64,000 bases of DNA. Source: Branchiostoma floridae. Taxonomy: Eukaryota > Chordata > Leptocardii > Amphioxiformes > Branchiostomatidae. The stretch covers positions 19,848,692-19,912,691 of the forward strand of contig NC_049986.1 in NCBI RefSeq assembly GCF_000003815.2, in the 5' to 3' direction. Within the stretch, counting starts at the first letter, position 1; each line of letters begins with the position of its first letter. Below are positions 23,001-34,091 of the stretch, piece by piece. The notes beneath the pieces are model-generated. The model was not told the origin of the DNA. It saw only the letters and a program-made list of their open reading frames with translations, and searched no databases. Made by a program: the position numbers and the translations under genes.

Positions 23001-24599
23001 CCATTGTAGCAGTGCGCGATGTACATTTTTGTATTGGAAGACACTCTGCTCCCTCCACTTGGAAAAATGTAACGTTATGTAATTTAAGACATCGAATCGG
23101 GTGAGTTCCGGTATCGAACAGGCGTTCTAATAACGTAATGTTCGTTAGAAGACCTGTAGAAGGTTCGAGTTTTAGAAGCCTTCGAACGAACGGGTGTTAG
23201 AACAGTTGTTCGAATATTTTCGGCACACATCTTCACTACTCGAAGCTGGTGTGGTATCATCCGGAAAGTAGTTCGCTCCGGCGTTTATTACACACTTTAT
23301 GCAGTCGCTTCTCGCTCTGACATTTATCATACACTACATACAGTCGCTTCCCTGCTGTTCCGTTTGGTATCCTTGACCACGATAACGTCTGGAATCGTCC
23401 AAATTTTGGACGAGGGCGCTGATTCGTCCCTACACATGAGCGAATTAAGGAATTGGGTTCAACTGCTCGTTTGAACAATGCGTTCCAACACCCGAAACGC
23501 CCTCCGTCCGCTTGTCATCGAACGAGTGCTCTAGAACCCATTCCTTACTTCGCTCATTAACTGACGTAACCACCAAAAGGTTTGAATCTGCAGGTCTCCA
23601 GACGGGTAGCGGAAGCGAACATTGGAGCGAACTACTACCCGGATGATAACCCGGCTAGGTGTGTTACGCCGAAGGGCGGTTTTACCGCGGCTATATAGAT
23701 ACAGATACTCGTTATCACTACTGAGCCATACCTTCCCATGGAATAAGTCGTGGACCATGGCAGACGTGATCTCGTGGTCGTGGTTCCCCCTGATGTAGTA
23801 CACATCCACGCCGTGCTCTCCCGCCATCTCGCACACGGCGCGAGTGAAGACCTTACAGACGGAGTCCGTCTTCCAGTGTCTGAGGAAATCCTTGTCCGTC
23901 CAGGCTGGCTCTGCGGCTAACTGGACCCACATCTCGAAGATATCGCCCAGCAGAATGAGGGAGCGGACCTTCCCTTCTGCCGCCGCCGTCACGATGCGAG
24001 ACAGCGCGCTCTCCAGCTGCAAGTGGCCGGGACAGATGGCAAGGGGCCGCCCGAGATGGATGTCGCTCAAGACGTAGATCTCTCTCTTACTGTCCGACGC
24101 TGCGCTGATCTTAACTTGGACAACTTCTTCCCCATAGGCCCCGGTTGGTGGTTGGTAGGGCTGTGGTGGACTGGCCTCTCCAACTTGACGCTGCCAAACG
24201 AGTTTGTAGGGACTCGGTCTGTCTTCGGGCATTTCTCCAACCTCAGCTTCTTCACTTGTATTGTTAGCCGCGTCGTTACCACTTTGGTTCTTGTTTACTT
24301 CATTAACGGACTGCTGGTTCCATCCTTCAAGTTTGGCACCAACTTCTTCAGTCGTTTTGCTAGGTTCCTCCTTGTCGTGGTCTCTGATCGATACTTGACC
24401 TTGACCGCTGCCAAGGTCATCGTCATGAGGATGCTCGCTTCCGGAGAAGTCGGGATGGGGCACTTCGGTGAGGTCTGAAATCTTCAGGTGTGCGAACTGT
24501 TTCGTGACGTCATGATCAGGTGAGGCGCTAACACGACTTCGCAGGTACTGTAGCTGCTTTTTTAGTTGTGTATAGAGGTCGTCTTCCACCTTTTCTTGG
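17059..24599 (-). CDS. LpxH-like calcineurin-type metallophosphoesterase
   Basis: A minus-strand gene for a metal-dependent phosphoesterase. Exons in transcript order: 23732-24599, 22598-22761, 21013-21075, 20206-20470, 19180-19368, 17059-17163 (stop TAA). Junctions are GT-AG and the frame is kept, giving at least 550 residues. An acidic, Asn/Glu-rich region of about 165 residues comes first. The catalytic motifs follow in order: LSDIHLGR (DxH), LLGDIFEMW (GDxxE), IRGNHDHE (GNHD), RFEHGHIWD (HGH) and VTGHSHHW (GHxH), then [10 protein letters not shown]. The DxH / GDxFExW / GNHDxE / EHGHxxD / GHxH series resembles bacterial UDP-2,3-diacylglucosamine hydrolases (LpxH/LpxG) more than typical animal phosphodiesterases. 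Substrate unknown; lancelets make no lipid A. The exon before 24599 with the start codon was not found: the frame at 24589 opens with GTG preceded by AAG and a weak CGACAG acceptor at about 24600. Convergent with GTF2H4. Confidence 0.85.
17625..19018. mobile_element. hAT-like element split by a nested insertion
   Basis: An inverted copy of the 3275 element. Its left part (17625-17811) begins CAGGGCTCGAAATACTGGG and carries the GTGCACCC words. Its right part resumes at 18896 and ends GAATTTCGAGCCCTG. The flanks GGAGCAAG and TGAGCAAG match at 7 of 8 positions. The interruption is the separate element at 17812-18895. It lies in the last intron of the metallophosphoesterase gene. Confidence 0.8.
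17812..18895. mobile_element. nested 1.08-kb DNA transposon derivative
   Basis: Terminal inverted repeats are ACGGGAGGGGGCCATACTTA and TAAGTATGGCCCCCTCCCGT, extended by GACA. TA is duplicated on both sides, and removing the element plus one TA restores the host sequence ATAACTAAGTTTTATT, which agrees with the intact copy at 3275-3615. TA duplication fits Tc1/mariner-like or other TA-targeting elements. The interior has no reading frame of note. A relative lies at 52707-53783. Confidence 0.8.
19405..19735 (+). repeat. tRNA-derived SINE, near full length
   Basis: Head TGTGGCGCAATCGGTAAGG (A-box-like) and GGGTTTGAAACC (B-box). Then CCCTTGGGAAAGGTACTTTA and TCACTTCGCTCAGGTGAAAA, then GGGCGTTAAATGGAGGTCCC and GAAAAGAGTAGGGGTTCTTC, ending near GTCACCTGAGTGGCGCCGAA. 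Parts of this body recur at 1625, 12655 (inverted), 24662 (inverted), 48330, 49180 (inverted) and 51780, and its GTTAAATGGAGGTCCC module recurs in the 5S-headed element at 7709. In the last intron of the metallophosphoesterase gene's 3' side, just upstream of exon 19180-19368 on the minus strand. Confidence 0.75.
19821..20118. mobile_element. Harbinger-type MITE
   Basis: Left end GGTAACATCAATTAAATTTG, right end GTTGGGGTGGCC, TTA on both sides. The interior has AGCAAGCGGACATCATAAAA and GAAAACTTGACTGTATTC, a signature shared with the copies at 54290 and 56265. In an intron of the metallophosphoesterase gene. Confidence 0.7.
20640..20960. repeat. CA-rich minisatellite
   Basis: About 320 bp of CACACA broken by ACGCACGC, CATATACA and ATGGGCACACACAGACTGA, the last phrase recurring about 180 bp apart. 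It fills most of the 542-bp intron between exons 21013-21075 and 20206-20470. Apparent Cys/Val-rich frames through it are artefacts. Confidence 0.9.
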
Positions 24600-24661
24600 C
24601 TGTCGGGGAAGAGTAAATTTCAGTTATTCTTTACTTTCTTTCTCCTAAAAAAGGTAAGATA

Positions 24662-24935
24662 AAAGGTAGCCTCATGCCGTAGTGGATGTGGGTTGTTATC
24701 CACCGTGCCCAGACTATGGTATTGGAAGGTGGAGCTCAGCAACCCTTTCCTCCCACCTCCTCAATTGCAACCGAAGTTAGATACCAATTGTTACACCTGG
24801 TTGAGGCGAGGAAATCCAAATGAAATGCCTTTCCGGAGAACACAGCATCGCTGGCATGTCACGGGATTCAAACCCTGGATCTCTGGCTTAAGGTACAAAC
24901 ACCCTAACAGTTTTCTACAACACTACGTCACATTT
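24662..24935 (-). repeat. tRNA-derived SINE, inverted
   Basis: Read on the minus strand it gives GGGTTTGAATCCCGTG (B-box), then CTCCGGAAAGGCATTTCATT and TCCTCGCCTCAACCAGGTGT, the same block order as the SINE at 19405. It lies just upstream of the metallophosphoesterase exon at 24599. Confidence 0.6.
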
Positions 24936-25449
24936 CTCTTACTTTTCCCATACACATTGAGGAATGGAAGGCAAGGAATGTCGAAAAGGGGTATGGATCG
25001 AGTCTACTATCTTTGCCTTGTTTTGCATTTTTACAGTGTTAACGTTAATTACCTTCGCATCATTTTGCGGTTCCCAGAGGATGTTATGATCATAACCGTC
25101 TGTTCTTATTCTGTTCTTATTCTGTTTTTAAACAAAAAAAAGTATATATCCTGGACCAGATAGCTGTCACCATGGTTACTGGAGGTGTAACAGACACCTT
25201 GTGGTTTTCAATTACATAATGTAGCAGGTGGCAGGACAGAGCTGGAGGGACTGGTCGCCATGTATATGAATATATTTTAGACTTTAATTAGTAAGAATAA
25301 ACAGAATAGTTGTTTTTAGGCTGGACCATCGTAAAGATAAGTATTCCACCGGAACTATTCGCTTGCAAATGTTTCCTTTCTAGATTGTTCTTTACTGGGT
25401 TCAATCAGTACACGTACACTTTCCGTGGATCACCCCATTTTAGAGTTAG

Positions 25450-25897
25450 GCCATGCTGATTATAGAGCATATGTCCACCCCGCCCAAATCATATTGAAGA
25501 TGAATTTCATATTATAATGGAATGTTCTAGATACGCTAGTTTACGCAATTAATTATTCACGTTTCTCGAAGAAAGTACAACATACATGTATTTCAAAAGA
25601 CTCGATGCTACAGACAGATTTACACATTTATTTGAATGTCAGAACTCCAATAATGCAAAAATAGGCAAATACATCAAGGACTGCTTTGCTTTTAGAAAGA
25701 ATACTGAAGCTAATGATTAGCCTACTTCATTATGATACTATATGAATGAATTATGCATGTTAGCCCTTATTGTTATGTTAACTATGATGTTAAGCTTTAT
25801 CCTATACCTCTATTTTGTACTTTATGTAATAGTTGTTGCCATACTTTGTACCATGTACAATTGTCGTGCAATAAAGTTCTTCTTCTTCTTCTTCATG
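25450..25897 (+). mobile_element. LINE 3' end
   Basis: The phrase GGCAAATACATCAAGGACTG can be read as GKYIKDCFAFRK, like the C terminus of LINE reverse transcriptases. It is followed by ACCATGTACAATTGTCGTGC and AATAAAGTTCTTCTTCTTC, a polyadenylation signal joined to a TTC microsatellite, the usual end of CR1/jockey-type LINEs. Confidence 0.6.
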
Positions 25898-27452
25898 TAT
25901 GACATCCTCTGAGAACCGCCTAATGATGCAAGTGTGGCAAGAAAAAAATTGGCCTATAAATGCCTTCTTCGTGAAAACTAATTGGTCAGGAAGAAGAAGA
26001 TACTAAACACATCGAGTTAGAATAAACATGAACAATAGATGCTTCATTTTTGTTTCTTCAAAGATTCTTCATTGACTTTGGAATAGATTTTAAGAATCTG
26101 CGACAAGATTCTTTTTTTTTTTGCAGTTTATAACGGCATAAATATGCTCATTTTGCAACTGTTATGCACGACTTGCAGCTCTTTTCTTTAGCTCGCGGAT
26201 GTTTCCACGTTAAAAATCAAAACGGCCCCAGCCAAATGCTACAAAGCTCAGAAGGGGTTAATTTGATACATGCAGGAAAAACAGATAGCTCCCTGGACTC
26301 GCGTTAAAACATACAATGCATTGTTTCTTATGGGAGAGGATCAACGTAGTAGGCCTCCATAGCAGGCTCTCTGGGCTTTTATTTGGTGCTCATAATTTGG
26401 ATAAGTTTGATAGTGCACTTCTGCTGGCCATTTCTTTTTGTACTAAGTCGTGTGTGCTGCTGTCTACAGAAAAAGTGTATTGCAAGGAAAACAAAAAATG
26501 GTCCAGAGAACCTGCTATGGAGGCTAGAATTAACTATAGTTCCAGCAAGGGCTGCCTTGGATATCGTTTTCCAGGCTGATGGGACCACCTATCAGATCAA
26601 TAAACAAACTGATAAAACAGATATTAGACTCGCCGTGTTTCGACTTGTCCTATCTGATGCTTAACGTTATCCGATGCTTTATCATTGTCTATATGTTATT
26701 TCATCATTTTCAAAACACAAACAAGAGTGACTTTTTTATGCCAACAACGTCTCACCTTTCTGAGTCCTGATTAGTGTTTCCCACGGGTGCAGTTACCTCA
26801 CTGTTGTCCATCCTGGCGTCTTCTTACTGTGGGAGTAAAGATGATATTGCACTCCGCTCAGAACGAAGTTTGAACATTCCACAAGGTGTAGAACTTGATT
26901 ACCGACATACAGAAAAGCACACAATTCTGCAATGTGGGGTATGTACGTTTGCAGGTGATTTTACAGGTAATTTTACGATGCGAATTTTACCGATTCCAAC
27001 GTTACATATAAACTCTCAAAAGCATTTTTTACGGAATGCATAAAGTAGAAGCACAGGACACCATTCACATGTACAGTGGTATAGTAAAATCCTGAACATT
27101 GTCCCCTGTTGGATTGGGCAGGGGAAGGGGCACCACAAAAGAAAACGGTAAATGTTGTTGCGGTGGTCATAAAAACGTTGCGCCTGATCAAAGTCCCTGC
27201 AAACCGTGGCTGACTTTTGCTAGCTTGGATGCAACCCTAGCTAATTTAAAACTTGGCAAAAAGAGTTAGTAAGCTTGATTTCGGTTGAACATGCCTCCCT
27301 AAGAACTTTTTAACTTGCATTGTATTTTATATCATTGGAAAGCGTATTTACTATCCCTTACAATGATGTCCCGTTTGTTATCATTGTGTATTCATGGGTT
27401 ACTTATGTAAGGTGGTCGCCTGTAAGTAGGGGAACTATTCAAATACAATTCA

Positions 27453-27570
27453 GTCTCTACAACTGGATTAAAAAAACTGTTCATTCTAGTGACGCTGAAG
27501 AAGAGTGATGGGTGTCACTCGAAACGTCCAGAAGTAAATCCCCGTTTCTTTTTAACCAATTGTAGAGAGG
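27453..27570 (+). ncRNA. hammerhead-ribozyme-like hairpin (Penelope-type remnant)
   Basis: CTGAAGA (27496-27502) fits the hammerhead core CUGANGA. It is followed by a hairpin with stem GAGTGA / TCACTC, then GAAAC (27522-27526) and GTC. Outer sequences CTCTACAACTGG (left) and CCAATTGTAGAGAG (right) can pair. This CUGANGA-hairpin-GAAAC-GUC order is known from small hammerheads in Penelope-like retroelement repeats. Cleavage activity is not shown. Confidence 0.45.
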
Positions 27571-29074
27571 GAATATCATTTGAATAATGTTTACCTGGAT
27601 GTCTAATTTTTAAGTTTGGAAACGGAGGACTACTTGATATGTAGGTAGGTATCCTGCCGCAAAACGGGACATTTGAGGCTTCTGATCCTGGCCACTGCTA
27701 CATCATCTGTTCAAAAGGGACCGCAGCATGAACTATCACTGTACCTTGGGACATTGGTACTGATTCTATACATGTAGTTCAATTTATATAACTGTAAGGT
27801 AATAAAGACGTCATGAATATCTAGGGTAAAGTATTGTGCTTTGCTACGGTTCATGATTTCAGCCTTTCCAAGGACGAGTAAAGAACACGAATAACCTTTT
27901 TAAGGACTTTGCTCAGTGCAAGGGTATTGGCCACTTCTAGACACTGAACTACGCTCATTGTAACAGCATCTCTTCTCCCTAAGTCAGTAACATCGAGCTT
28001 CGGTAAGTTCGAAAAACAGACCCAAATAGGCGAAGTAGAGGTTTTTGAGCGTCTTTCGCTTTGAAAGATACAGAAAAAGATTACCGCTGTAGTATAGCCT
28101 CACCTCTTGTTGAATGGCTTGCACGAAAGCCTGTCCAAGTTAGTTCCCGTTCCAAACCGGTCTTTTTTTCCACTGGATACCTTTTCTTAGGACTCTGATG
28201 CACGCCTTTCTGCCGCCTACGAGGCACGGTTAAGAGAGATTCAGATCTCCGTGTGTGAAAAGTCCCACACAGCTTAAGTCTAACCTGTGACCCCGAGGTG
28301 TGATTATGATGGGGTCAACGTCCTCCAGGACGAAGATGAGCTTATATCGTGCTATACATTAGGGTCGGGTACCGGTAAAAAAAAACTTCTTTTCTTGTTG
28401 GACCGGTCCCCAAAAAACGGAAAAATCAATGGACCTGATCAATGACAATGAACAGCTTCTATCGGCAGAGAATATGCTCTGCAGCCAAGGTTCTGGGAAG
28501 GTGCCGTGCAGGGAGGTAGTTTGCCGGCCAGTACTGCCTCCCTGTATGACACCTACATGTAGGTGAATTAAGATTCCCAGGGTAAGAAAGCGAGAAATTG
28601 GGGTTTTTATTTTCATTCTTTATTATCATACTTGCTCAGGAATGTAAATGAGTCTTATTCTTGTACCTCAGGGTTAGGGTTAAGGTAGACAGTACCATGA
28701 GGTGTTACTCACAAGATTATCCAAAACACCCTGTCAAAAGTGCAACAAAAATTCTTCACAACTTCATTCAACACTGCTGAAAGAGGTTGATGCTAGTATA
28801 TAATCTTTTCCGAAAACAAGTGGCTGGTAGACAATTAAAGACGTGTTTGCGCCAACACGTGGTGATTTTGAATAGTCAAGACTCCTCCGCGGGTTCTGCT
28901 CCTTCAAAGGAATTCCGGGGAAATCATAAAAGATTACCTCCGCTGGGTTGACGTATTTTGCGGCCAGCTCCAGACGATTGAGTGATTAGCTTAGTAAATA
29001 TTCAATACTTGTGTTATACAAAATGAGACATAGTGTATATACATCCCCTGGTAAAATGTATGTGTCTTTTACGT

Positions 29075-29187
29075 GTACGTCTGTGTGTGTGTGTGTGTGT
29101 GTCTGTGTGTGTGTACGCGCGCGCGCGCGTGTGTGTGCCTGTGTGTATGTGTGTGTATGAATGTCTCTGTGTGTTTCTATGCGTCAC

Positions 29188-29243
<56 letters not shown>

Positions 29244-29245
29244 TG
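29075..29245. repeat. GT microsatellite with GC core
   Basis: (TG)n runs surround ACGCGCGCGCGCGCG near 29114, an alternating purine-pyrimidine tract able to adopt Z-DNA. A second pure (GT)n run lies near 29190-29236. Confidence 0.9.
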
Positions 29246-31452
29246 AAAGGGGGTTCTGTACTCTTAGTATTGATCTCTTAAAATCACTGGTTTTGAAAGT
29301 GAAGGATATACCCCCAGTGTATGAATATTAATGGCGGTTATGCGACTCATTAAGTCTTGTTCTCTCTCCTTCCGTAGAAAAGCTAACCTCACTTTACCTC
29401 AAGGAGGCCACACCGTGCGCAAAACGCTTTCCATCTAGCCTAGGTGATGGGGAGGGATTAAAATACAAAACTATAGCAAAGATACAGATTACGTGATAGT
29501 AATCTTTATCAATCGATAGAGTCGGATAGACATAATTTAGATTGGAGTCACTACACGTACATGTTATCACAAAAATATTTGATTGAGTGAAATTTGGGGT
29601 ATGCTCCGTGTACGTTCTTCCTGGTTATTAATGTTACATTTAAGGAAGCTCAGAGATGGTGGTAGATTGTTCCAGACATTGGGTCCACGGTGTCCTAAAT
29701 CAGACGAATCTTCCGAAGTTGACCCAAGAAATTACGCACCAGCAACAAGCTCACTTCCATCCCCACCGTTAAGAACATGGTGATATCTGGCTAAAATCCA
29801 TGTGATAGATTGTGAAGAAATATTCCCTTATTCTTTCCTCCACGATCATATTTATGATATATGTACGTCTATTTGTTTTAGTCAGCAAAATATTTGAAAA
29901 AACAAACATAGAAACGACTGCATTTCGTTGACAGTATTTCAAAATAACACTTTTTGTTGACGACTTGACGTCATTACTAGGATTAACATCATCAGCATAA
30001 TAATCATCAAGCCAGAAAGTGGGATTTAACTAATCCCAATGAAATCAACGCCGTGTTATTTGATACCTTAACAAGGAAAACATAGCTGCACTTTTCTTCA
30101 GGTCAAGTCAAGTCAGTCACAGACCTCATGATTAAGTAATATTACACAACATTTCCATGACAACACACAGGCATGGCAACGGCTTCAAGCAACCTTTCAT
30201 CCTATTGGTTCACGATTTTCGCCCGACTATTAATTTTCGTACATTATCGAAACAGTTCGCTGCCCTTCCGCCGAAAACGTCAGACGCTGTGCCGCGCTCC
30301 TGTGAGCGGGCTACTCTTTTTGTTGAGTTCCAGAAAAAACTCGGTCTGTCGATGCCGAACAACAAGATGCTTGGAATCATCGGTTGACAAGAAAGGAACT
30401 GCAAGGTGGGTTTTACCTTCACATGTAGCAGTTTCTCAGATGTTCTGGTGAATGTTCTTGTTAGCTATTTATCTAAACCTTCGGGAAATTTCCTCGATAT
30501 ATTTTTCTTTCGTTGTTGAATTTGACAGGTAGATGTTTGATTTACATCTATGCCGAGTCAATTTTGTTGAAATTGAAGTGAACAACCAACGGACAAAATT
30601 TGTTGCGATACTCGACGATTCTTAGTTCCAGTATTTGTTTCCTTAAATTGTGTTTCCTTCTAATGATATCGGTCTTCCCAAGAATAAGCTATTTTGTGGA
30701 CTTCTTTATGAAAACAATTTTTCACGAATGTTCGCAATTACACTGGATATTCTTACGTGAAAGGATTTTATTGGAAAGCTTTCATTTTTAAATTTTCTTC
30801 TTCCGTTTTTGTGACTCTAATGAAATTCAATATGTTAGCCCAGCCTTCGTGTTTACTCAGAGTGTCACGTAGCCTATCGACCGCTTCCGATAGCGAATTT
30901 TACACCTACGGTAGTGACTTTAATTTTACACAGATCGTTGAATTGCTGTATTTTTCGTTTGGATGGTTTCACAAGCACACGAAGGGCTGGGATTGGTCAA
31001 TTCTTGCACATGCACAGCTTCTACATTATGGAATCATCCCTGAAACGGCCCCGACCTTTTAAATCGGGAGCAACTTGGGTAAACAAGTATTTTTTTTTTG
31101 CTTCAAACTTCATGACTTCCCAGTGGCTATGCTGTACACCCCATGGTAAAAAGTAGTTGTCGATTTTTTTTCTTTCTAAAAAGTCCTTCAAGACTTTCGA
31201 AAAGGCTCGTTTTGTAAATAACGCATTATAACGACGTTTGCGCCTGATGGATAAAAATGACCATGATTGCCCAGGCTCCGGGTTAAAATAGAATTCTCTT
31301 CCATAATGTATTACGCACAAACCAACCGGACGTGGTAGGAGTGGTGTAGTCCTGCATTCTACCCTTCTAACATGAAAATGTCGTACAGAATCAGATTAAA
31401 CATTTTGTGTATATGCTGTTGAACATAGACAACGACACGAAGAGCACTATTC

Positions 31453-32644
31453 ATTACCTCCATGAAATGTCATGGAATGGAGGTTATATTTTCTGTTATG
31501 TGCCTCTGTCTGTGTAGAAGATTACTCAAGATCGGCTGGATGGATTGGTTTCATACTTGTTGTGTTGGTGGGGTGTGATGAAAGCTCGAATCGATGAGAT
31601 CTTGGGAGCCGTATCTGTCGTTATAATCGATGTAATAATATCAGAATTCACCCCTATATTTGAGATATATTGGTACAGGCATCGTGATTTATGTGTTTGT
31701 TAATGGGCTTAGCTGCAAGCAGATAGTGAGGTGACAGCTGTTTGGGGAACTCCCAGTAGTTTTATTTATGTCTGCTTAGGACTGTTTGAAATATTTGTAA
31801 CCGTTGGCACATTAGTGCCGCGGTTTGCCCAGCCCAACATTCTAGAACATCTGTTTTGGGAGGCGGACAATTTTGATTGTGATAATAAATTGCATGTATC
31901 ATTGTATGTACTTGTGCGTTTGGGGACGCAGTGTGTTATATTTCGTTTGTGTTGTTAGATGTTTTGTGGTGCGCCTTGCGTAACGCGGAAGTTTCGTTAG
32001 TATGTAATTGGATGTATGACATATGTAATATGTGGATGTGTTAGGTAATCCCTTATCTGAACAGTTGTTGCGTATAGCAACTGGTTAGGGTAATGTAACA
32101 GTTAACTCCTTAAAGCAACTGTTTCCCGATGCTGGGCAACTGTTTCCCGATGCTGGACAATTTGTTAAATAACTTTTATGTATTTAGCCACTTGTGCCTT
32201 TGGGGACCTGGTGTGTTATACTTCGTTTGCGCTGTTAGATTTTGTCCTCCGCGTGGCTTACGCTGATGTTGTGTTGGTAAGTACTTGCATTATTACCTCC
32301 ATGAAATGTCATGGAATGGAGGTTATATTTTCTGTTATGTGTCTCTGTGTACAAGATTACTCAAGAACGGCTGGATGGATTGGTTTCATACTTGTTGTGT
32401 TGGTGGGGTGTGATGAAAGCTCGAATCGATGAGATTTTGGGCGCCGTATCTGTCGTTATAATCAATGTAATAATATCAGAAATCACCCCTATATCTGCGA
32501 TATATTGGATCAGGCATGGTGCTTTAAGTGTTTGTTAATGGGCTTAGCTCCAAGCAGATAGTGAGGTGATTTGTATGACAGCTGTTTGGGGAACCCCGAG
32601 TTTTTTTTAATATGATAATTAGTTTTATTTATGTCTGCTTAGGA
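31453..32644. repeat. direct duplication of about 300 bp
   Basis: 31453-31783 and 32292-32644 are near-identical direct copies, each starting ATTACCTCCATGAAATGTCA and ending TTTATTTATGTCTGCTTAGG. Between them, a shorter pair (about 31908 and 32185, GTTTGGGGACGCAGTGTG-like) is also duplicated, so the unit is about 840 bp. The phrase CGGCTGGATGGATTGGTTTC suggests a mobile-element origin. The copies differ at several per cent of positions. Confidence 0.8.
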
Positions 32645-33624
32645 CATCATGGAGATGTGAAGCGTAAGTATAATTGTAAGAAGTTGAGGTACATTTAACG
32701 GTAATGCTTAACAGGTATGGATGTCTCACATACTGTACTGCTGATTTGAGTGACATGGTGATTAAAATGCCATTAGGTCCTCTCATCTTAGATGGGTTTG
32801 GTGTCAGAAGTTTTATGGGCGATACAGATGTTCTGATTTCGTTACGATAAGGGACAGTTGTTAGTTGTCTCTTTCGTAGCGAATGGTACTTGTTTTTTAG
32901 CAGACGGGGTTGGCGCCAAGTATTCATCTTACAGTTGGTGTAGGGCTGTCAGAGGAAAGTGTGCATTTCTTTTTAGTAACGTGTGAACAGCTGATGTTGA
33001 CATATTGGTGGAAAATCAAATCACCATCTGACTAAAGTTGGCCACATCCCTTCTTCTTTCTGAGTTTCCCAACTTCCTCCCACCACACCGCTCTGAGGCA
33101 CATAGTCGAACCTCAATAATGCTGAAACCTTAGACAAGTTTAAATGCCAAACATCAAGCTTAAGGAACACCATGCTACCATATGCCGTCGACCTCTTAAA
33201 CGCACATTACACAATTAAGTGTCACATTTTAATAATTACTAATCAGATGGACATCCTCTGTGTCATTAAATAAATACACCACTACTTTCCCATAACATTT
33301 ATAACCATTACTCTCAAATACAACCGACCATAAACATACATACCATCCACAAAAAGGCAATAAATATTTCATGGTGGTATGAGGTCCCCGAACTCTAGTT
33401 TATTGTAGTTTCTAAACACCCTGGTGTGACCTTAAGCTTCGGCGGGGGGGGGGGGGGGGGCATACACATACGTACAGTACGCAGACTCAATATTCGACAT
33501 TTGGCGGGGACTAAATGATTTGGATTATTCTGCATTCCTCAATTCAAGAACCTGTAAAGCAACTATTACAAAGTAAAAGTTGAATTCATAATCTCATAGT
33601 TCACTTCTAAATTAAAGAACAAAC

Positions 33625-33715
33625 ACTTCATCAACAACAACAACAAATCTTTAATGACACGACAAAAGTGCAGCGACTTTCGTAAGGTCTACATGTTTAA
33701 CAACTACTTACAGTA
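33625..33715 (-). mobile_element. LINE 3' tail, inverted
   Basis: Read on the minus strand it ends CTTTTGTCGTGTCATTAAAG followed by (GTT)n. The sequence at 58768-58815 has the same TGTCGTGTCAATAAAGC ending, so both are tails of one LINE family. Confidence 0.5.
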
Positions 33716-34091
33716 CAACTAAACAGACATATATGGAATCTATTGGTATGAATAAGTCAACATATTGGATCTATATCTACGTGTCATTTAGTCAAGAATT
33801 ATGAAAAATCACTTATGTTGAGCATTTTCATCTTTCAGGTTGTTTCTGCATGCATCAGACAGCGGTCGATGATCGCGGCCAACATTTAAAGCAACTTTTA
33901 GCGGCAGTGCGGCTTAAGGCAAGGGGTGGGCCTGACACCTAGCGGATCCGGGGGTATCAGCAGTGTTGGGCAAGAACTCTGTAGAACATGATGCAGCTTC
34001 ATAGCTCATTCAGAGATTTAAGCATATCCTAAAACATTTATAGTGTCAGACCTCTCCATGCAGTGTTGTAGAAAGACATAAAAACACTGAA

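Larger units (their letters stand above)
24600..34091. other. intergenic region, repeat remnants only
   Basis: The upstream exon of the minus-strand phosphoesterase must lie somewhere to the right of 24600, but I could not locate it. Otherwise there is an inverted SINE, a LINE 3' tail, a hammerhead-like hairpin (27453-27570), a GT microsatellite, a direct duplication of about 300 bp (31453 and 32292), a G17 run near 33443 and a LINE tail at 33625. Several open frames of 60-100 codons (for example 26316-26664, 30157-31320) show no recognisable domain or splice pattern. Confidence 0.5.

Noticed and set aside
24587-24589. Start codon of the metallophosphoesterase
   Set aside because: The codon is GTG within an exon that continues upstream as CAA GAA AAG; a start in an unseen exon is more likely.
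30157-31320. Cluster of overlapping frames of 60-100 codons on both strands
   Set aside because: No recognisable domain, no splice pattern and no conserved motif; ordinary intergenic sequence.
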